Source: Elusimicrobiota bacterium
GTDB lineage: Bacteria; Elusimicrobiota; Elusimicrobia; UBA1565
DNA: 40,448 nt
Reading direction: 5' to 3'
NCBI GenBank assembly: GCA_016218495.1
Contig: JACRDU010000072.1
Span: 1-40,448 of the forward strand
Position numbers and translations under genes: made by a program. This document shows, piece after piece, positions 38,924 to 40,448 of this stretch (position 1 is the stretch's first letter; every line of letters starts with the position of its first letter). Under the pieces are notes generated by a model. That model made no database searches, had not been told where the DNA came from, and saw nothing but the letters and a program-made list of their open reading frames with translations.

Positions 38924-39984
38924 TTGCGCTTGGGGCGGCGCGACTCGGGCACGCCGCGGTAGACCTCGTCGAAGGGGTGGTAGCCGTCGGCGACCACGGT
39001 GTCGAGCAGGTTGCCGGAGTCGACGGCCGTGACCGCCAGCAGCACCGCGGGGACCTTGCCGGCCCCGTTGTCCACCTCGGCCTTCGCCACCACGGGGCGG
39101 CGCCGGGCCAGGCGCACGGCGGCGTCGGCGGCCGCGCCGGCCTCGAGCGGGAGCGGCTTGTAGATGGTGGCGGCCTGCAGCCCGGCGGCGATGCGCTGGC
39201 AGGCGGCCAGCTCCGCGTCCTGGCCTATGACGGTCACCTTCCCGGCCAGCCCCTCCTCGCTCAGGGCCTGGATGGCGCCGCCGGCGGTGCCGTCGTTGGC
39301 GGCCAGCACGGCGTCGATGGTCGGCCCCAGGCGGGTCAGGGCGGCGTTCATGATCTTCTTGGCGTTCTCGGGCTTCCAGTTCTCGGCCCAGTCCTCGTGG
39401 ACGAGCTCGAGCCGGCCGGCCTTGATGAGGGGGGCCAGCACCTTGTCCTGGCCCTCCTTGAGGAAGAAGGAGTTGTTGTCGGTCTTGGCGCCGTGGATGC
39501 GCACGACGCGCGCGCGCCTGGAGCCGAGGCGCTCCACCAGGGCCTTGGCCTGCATCTCCCCGATGGCCACGGCGTCGAAGGCCACGTATAGGTCGAGCTC
39601 GACCCCCGTGATGAGGCGGTCGTAGGAGATGACCGGGACGCCGGCGTCGTGGGCCAGGCGCACGGCCTTGGCCATGGCCGCCCCGTTGTGCGGCACGATG
39701 ACGAGGGAGTCCACCCCGCGGCTCAGCAGCGCCTCCACGTCCTGGATCTGGCGGGTGTCGTCGGAGTTGGCGGCCTGCACCAGGACGTCGGCGCCCAGGC
39801 CTTCGGCCGCCTTCACGAAGAGGTCGCGGTCGTGCTGCCAGCGCTCCTCCTTCAAGGTGTCCAGGGAGAGGCCGACCAAGGGGCGCTTGCGGGCCGCCGA
39901 GGCGGTCCCGGAGCGGGAGAGGGTGAGTCCGATGCCGATGCTGAGCGCGAGGGAGGCGAAGACGAGGGCGAGTCTCTGGGTCAT
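38920..39984 (-). CDS. xylF-like: Periplasmic sugar-binding protein (XylF-like)
   Basis: 354 residues with a signal peptide (LALVFASLALSIGIGLTLS). It is a periplasmic-binding-protein type I fold of the D-xylose type: VGLSLDTLKEERWQHDRD, QAANSDDTRQIQDVEALLSR, GAKTDNNSFFLKEGQD, NDGTAGGAIQAL and GQDAELAACQRI all match XylF-style patterns. It delivers an aldopentose or related sugar to the XylG/XylH-like transporter. It is the first gene of the operon, with TGCTAGAAT ending 7 bases before the ATG. No sugar-metabolism or regulator gene of the xylose pathway lies nearby, so the sugar is not certain. Confidence 0.9.
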   Translation of the reverse strand: MTQRLALVFASLALSIGIGLTLSRSGTASAARKRPLVGLSLDTLKEERWQHDRDLFVKAAEGLGADVLVQAANSDDTRQIQDVEALLSRGVDSLVIVPHNGAAMAKAVRLAHDAGVPVISYDRLITGVELDLYVAFDAVAIGEMQAKALVERLGSRRARVVRIHGAKTDNNSFFLKEGQDKVLAPLIKAGRLELVHEDWAENWKPENAKKIMNAALTRLGPTIDAVLAANDGTAGGAIQALSEEGLAGKVTVIGQDAELAACQRIAAGLQAATIYKPLPLEAGAAADAAVRLARRRPVVAKAEVDNGAGKVPAVLLAVTAVDSGNLLDTVVADGYHPFDEVYRGVPESRRPKRK

Positions 39985-39991
39985 TGCTCCG

Positions 39992-40000
39992 ATTCTAGCA
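39992..40000 (-). promoter_or_regulatory. Extended -10 promoter (TGCTAGAAT)
   Basis: TAGAAT with upstream TGC ends 7 bases before the ATG of the sugar-binding-protein gene. Confidence 0.55.
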
Positions 40001-40023
40001 CGGAGCGGCCCGGGGGCCTAGCG

Positions 40024-40448
40024 TCAGACTTCGGGAGGCCTTTCGTCGGCCGGCAGCTCGCGGGGCGCGGGAGCCTCGGAAGGGGCCGCTTCGTCCTGAG
40101 CGCCCTGAGGCGCCTCGACCCCGTCCTGCGGGGCCTCGGCGAGGGTGTCCGTCGCGGCGGCCGCGGGGCCGGCTTCGGGACGCCCGCGCCCGCCCCGGCG
40201 TCCGCGGCGGCGGCGGCCGCGGCCCGTGCCGGAGGCGCCGGCGGGAGGCGCCCCGGCGGCGGGAGCCGCGGCGTCCCCGGCGGGGCGGCGGAAGAAGGCC
40301 TTGAGCTGGTCGCGCAGCTTCAGGTTGTCGGTCCCGACCGCGGAACTGTACTTCTCGAGGTCGGCGGGACCCCCTATGGAGATGGAGCCGTCCTCGGCCA
40401 GCTTCGGCGTGAGCCCGAAGGAGGCGAGCAGCTTCTCGGTGGAGCGCC
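40024..40448 (-). CDS. C-terminal part of an unidentified protein with an Arg/Gly-rich tail (cut by window edge)
   Basis: An open frame enters from the right edge and ends at a TGA at 40024, giving about 141 residues. The first part (STEKLLASFGLTPKLAEDGS, DLEKYSSAVGTDNLKLRDQL) looks folded. It is followed by an Ala/Pro linker, a strongly basic block GRGRRRRGRRGGRGRP and an acidic Ala/Pro/Glu tail ending ADERPPEV. Basic RG-rich tails are common on RNA-binding proteins such as helicases and RNases, but no domain that would name this one is in the window. Confidence 0.65.
   Translation of the reverse strand, partial: RSTEKLLASFGLTPKLAEDGSISIGGPADLEKYSSAVGTDNLKLRDQLKAFFRRPAGDAAAPAAGAPPAGASGTGRGRRRRGRRGGRGRPEAGPAAAATDTLAEAPQDGVEAPQGAQDEAAPSEAPAPRELPADERPPEV

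Noticed and set aside
1-40448. Mobile elements, prophage or CRISPR
   Set aside because: No transposase, integrase, terminal repeats, phage structural gene or regularly spaced repeats were found. The toxin-antitoxin pair next to a tRNA gene could hint at an integration site, but no integrase or repeated tRNA end is present.

Overview
The window is about 40 kb of very GC-rich, densely packed bacterial chromosome. I find about 37 protein genes, one tRNA gene and almost no intergenic DNA. An outer membrane is implied by an RND pump with a TolC-type outer-membrane partner, so the organism is Gram-negative-like. Many proteins are secreted and have a signal peptide followed by a long Ala/Pro/Ser-rich linker. 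With the high GC and gene content, this recalls high-GC Elusimicrobiota, but the phylum cannot be proven from the window. I see no insertion sequence, phage or CRISPR array.

Layout. 160-2987 (minus): an ATP-grasp enzyme, an unknown secreted protein and a small DUF971 protein. 3110-6040 (plus): a secreted protein with four phospholipase-D (HKD) domains. 6062-9930 (plus): a five-gene overlapping operon with an HpnI-like glycosyltransferase, a YdjC/HpnK-like deacetylase, two half-size SMR/EamA transporters and an MFS transporter. This is the best candidate for an under-described system: make, deacetylate and flip a glycolipid, in the manner of the Arn pathway. 9927-11986 (minus): a sugar epimerase and a DegT-type aminotransferase. 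12063-16930 (minus): a CzcA-type RND pump, a TolC-like partner and a His-rich leader protein, with no adaptor gene. 16940-18570 (minus): a MEMO-family protein and a small membrane protein, divergent from the Mg2+ transporter mgtE. 19978-21229: a SEC-C protein, an AbrB/RelE-type toxin-antitoxin pair with its own promoter and operator repeats, and tRNA-Ser(CGA). 21322-29022: a zinc metallopeptidase, membrane proteins, an OPT transporter, a Cys-repeat secreted protein that looks frameshifted, a papain-like protease and a three-repeat secreted protein. 29152-32432 (plus): a GH3 beta-glucosidase and a GH144-like enzyme, a possible beta-1,2-glucan pair. 32478-35528 (minus): a type III polyketide synthase operon. 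35825-39984 (minus): a xylose/ribose-type ABC importer (binding protein, ATPase, permease) with a GNAT acetyltransferase. 40024 to the edge: the C-terminus of an unidentified protein.

Expression style. First genes of transcription units very often have a -10 box (TANNNT) ending only 5-8 bases before the start codon. This predicts leaderless mRNAs whose first base is the start codon itself. Several of these -10 boxes carry an upstream TGn (extended -10), while -35 boxes are mostly weak. Internal operon genes are instead joined by 1-4 base overlaps (GTGA, ATGA, TTGA, TAATG) or have a Shine-Dalgarno sequence. I used this pattern to choose several start codons.
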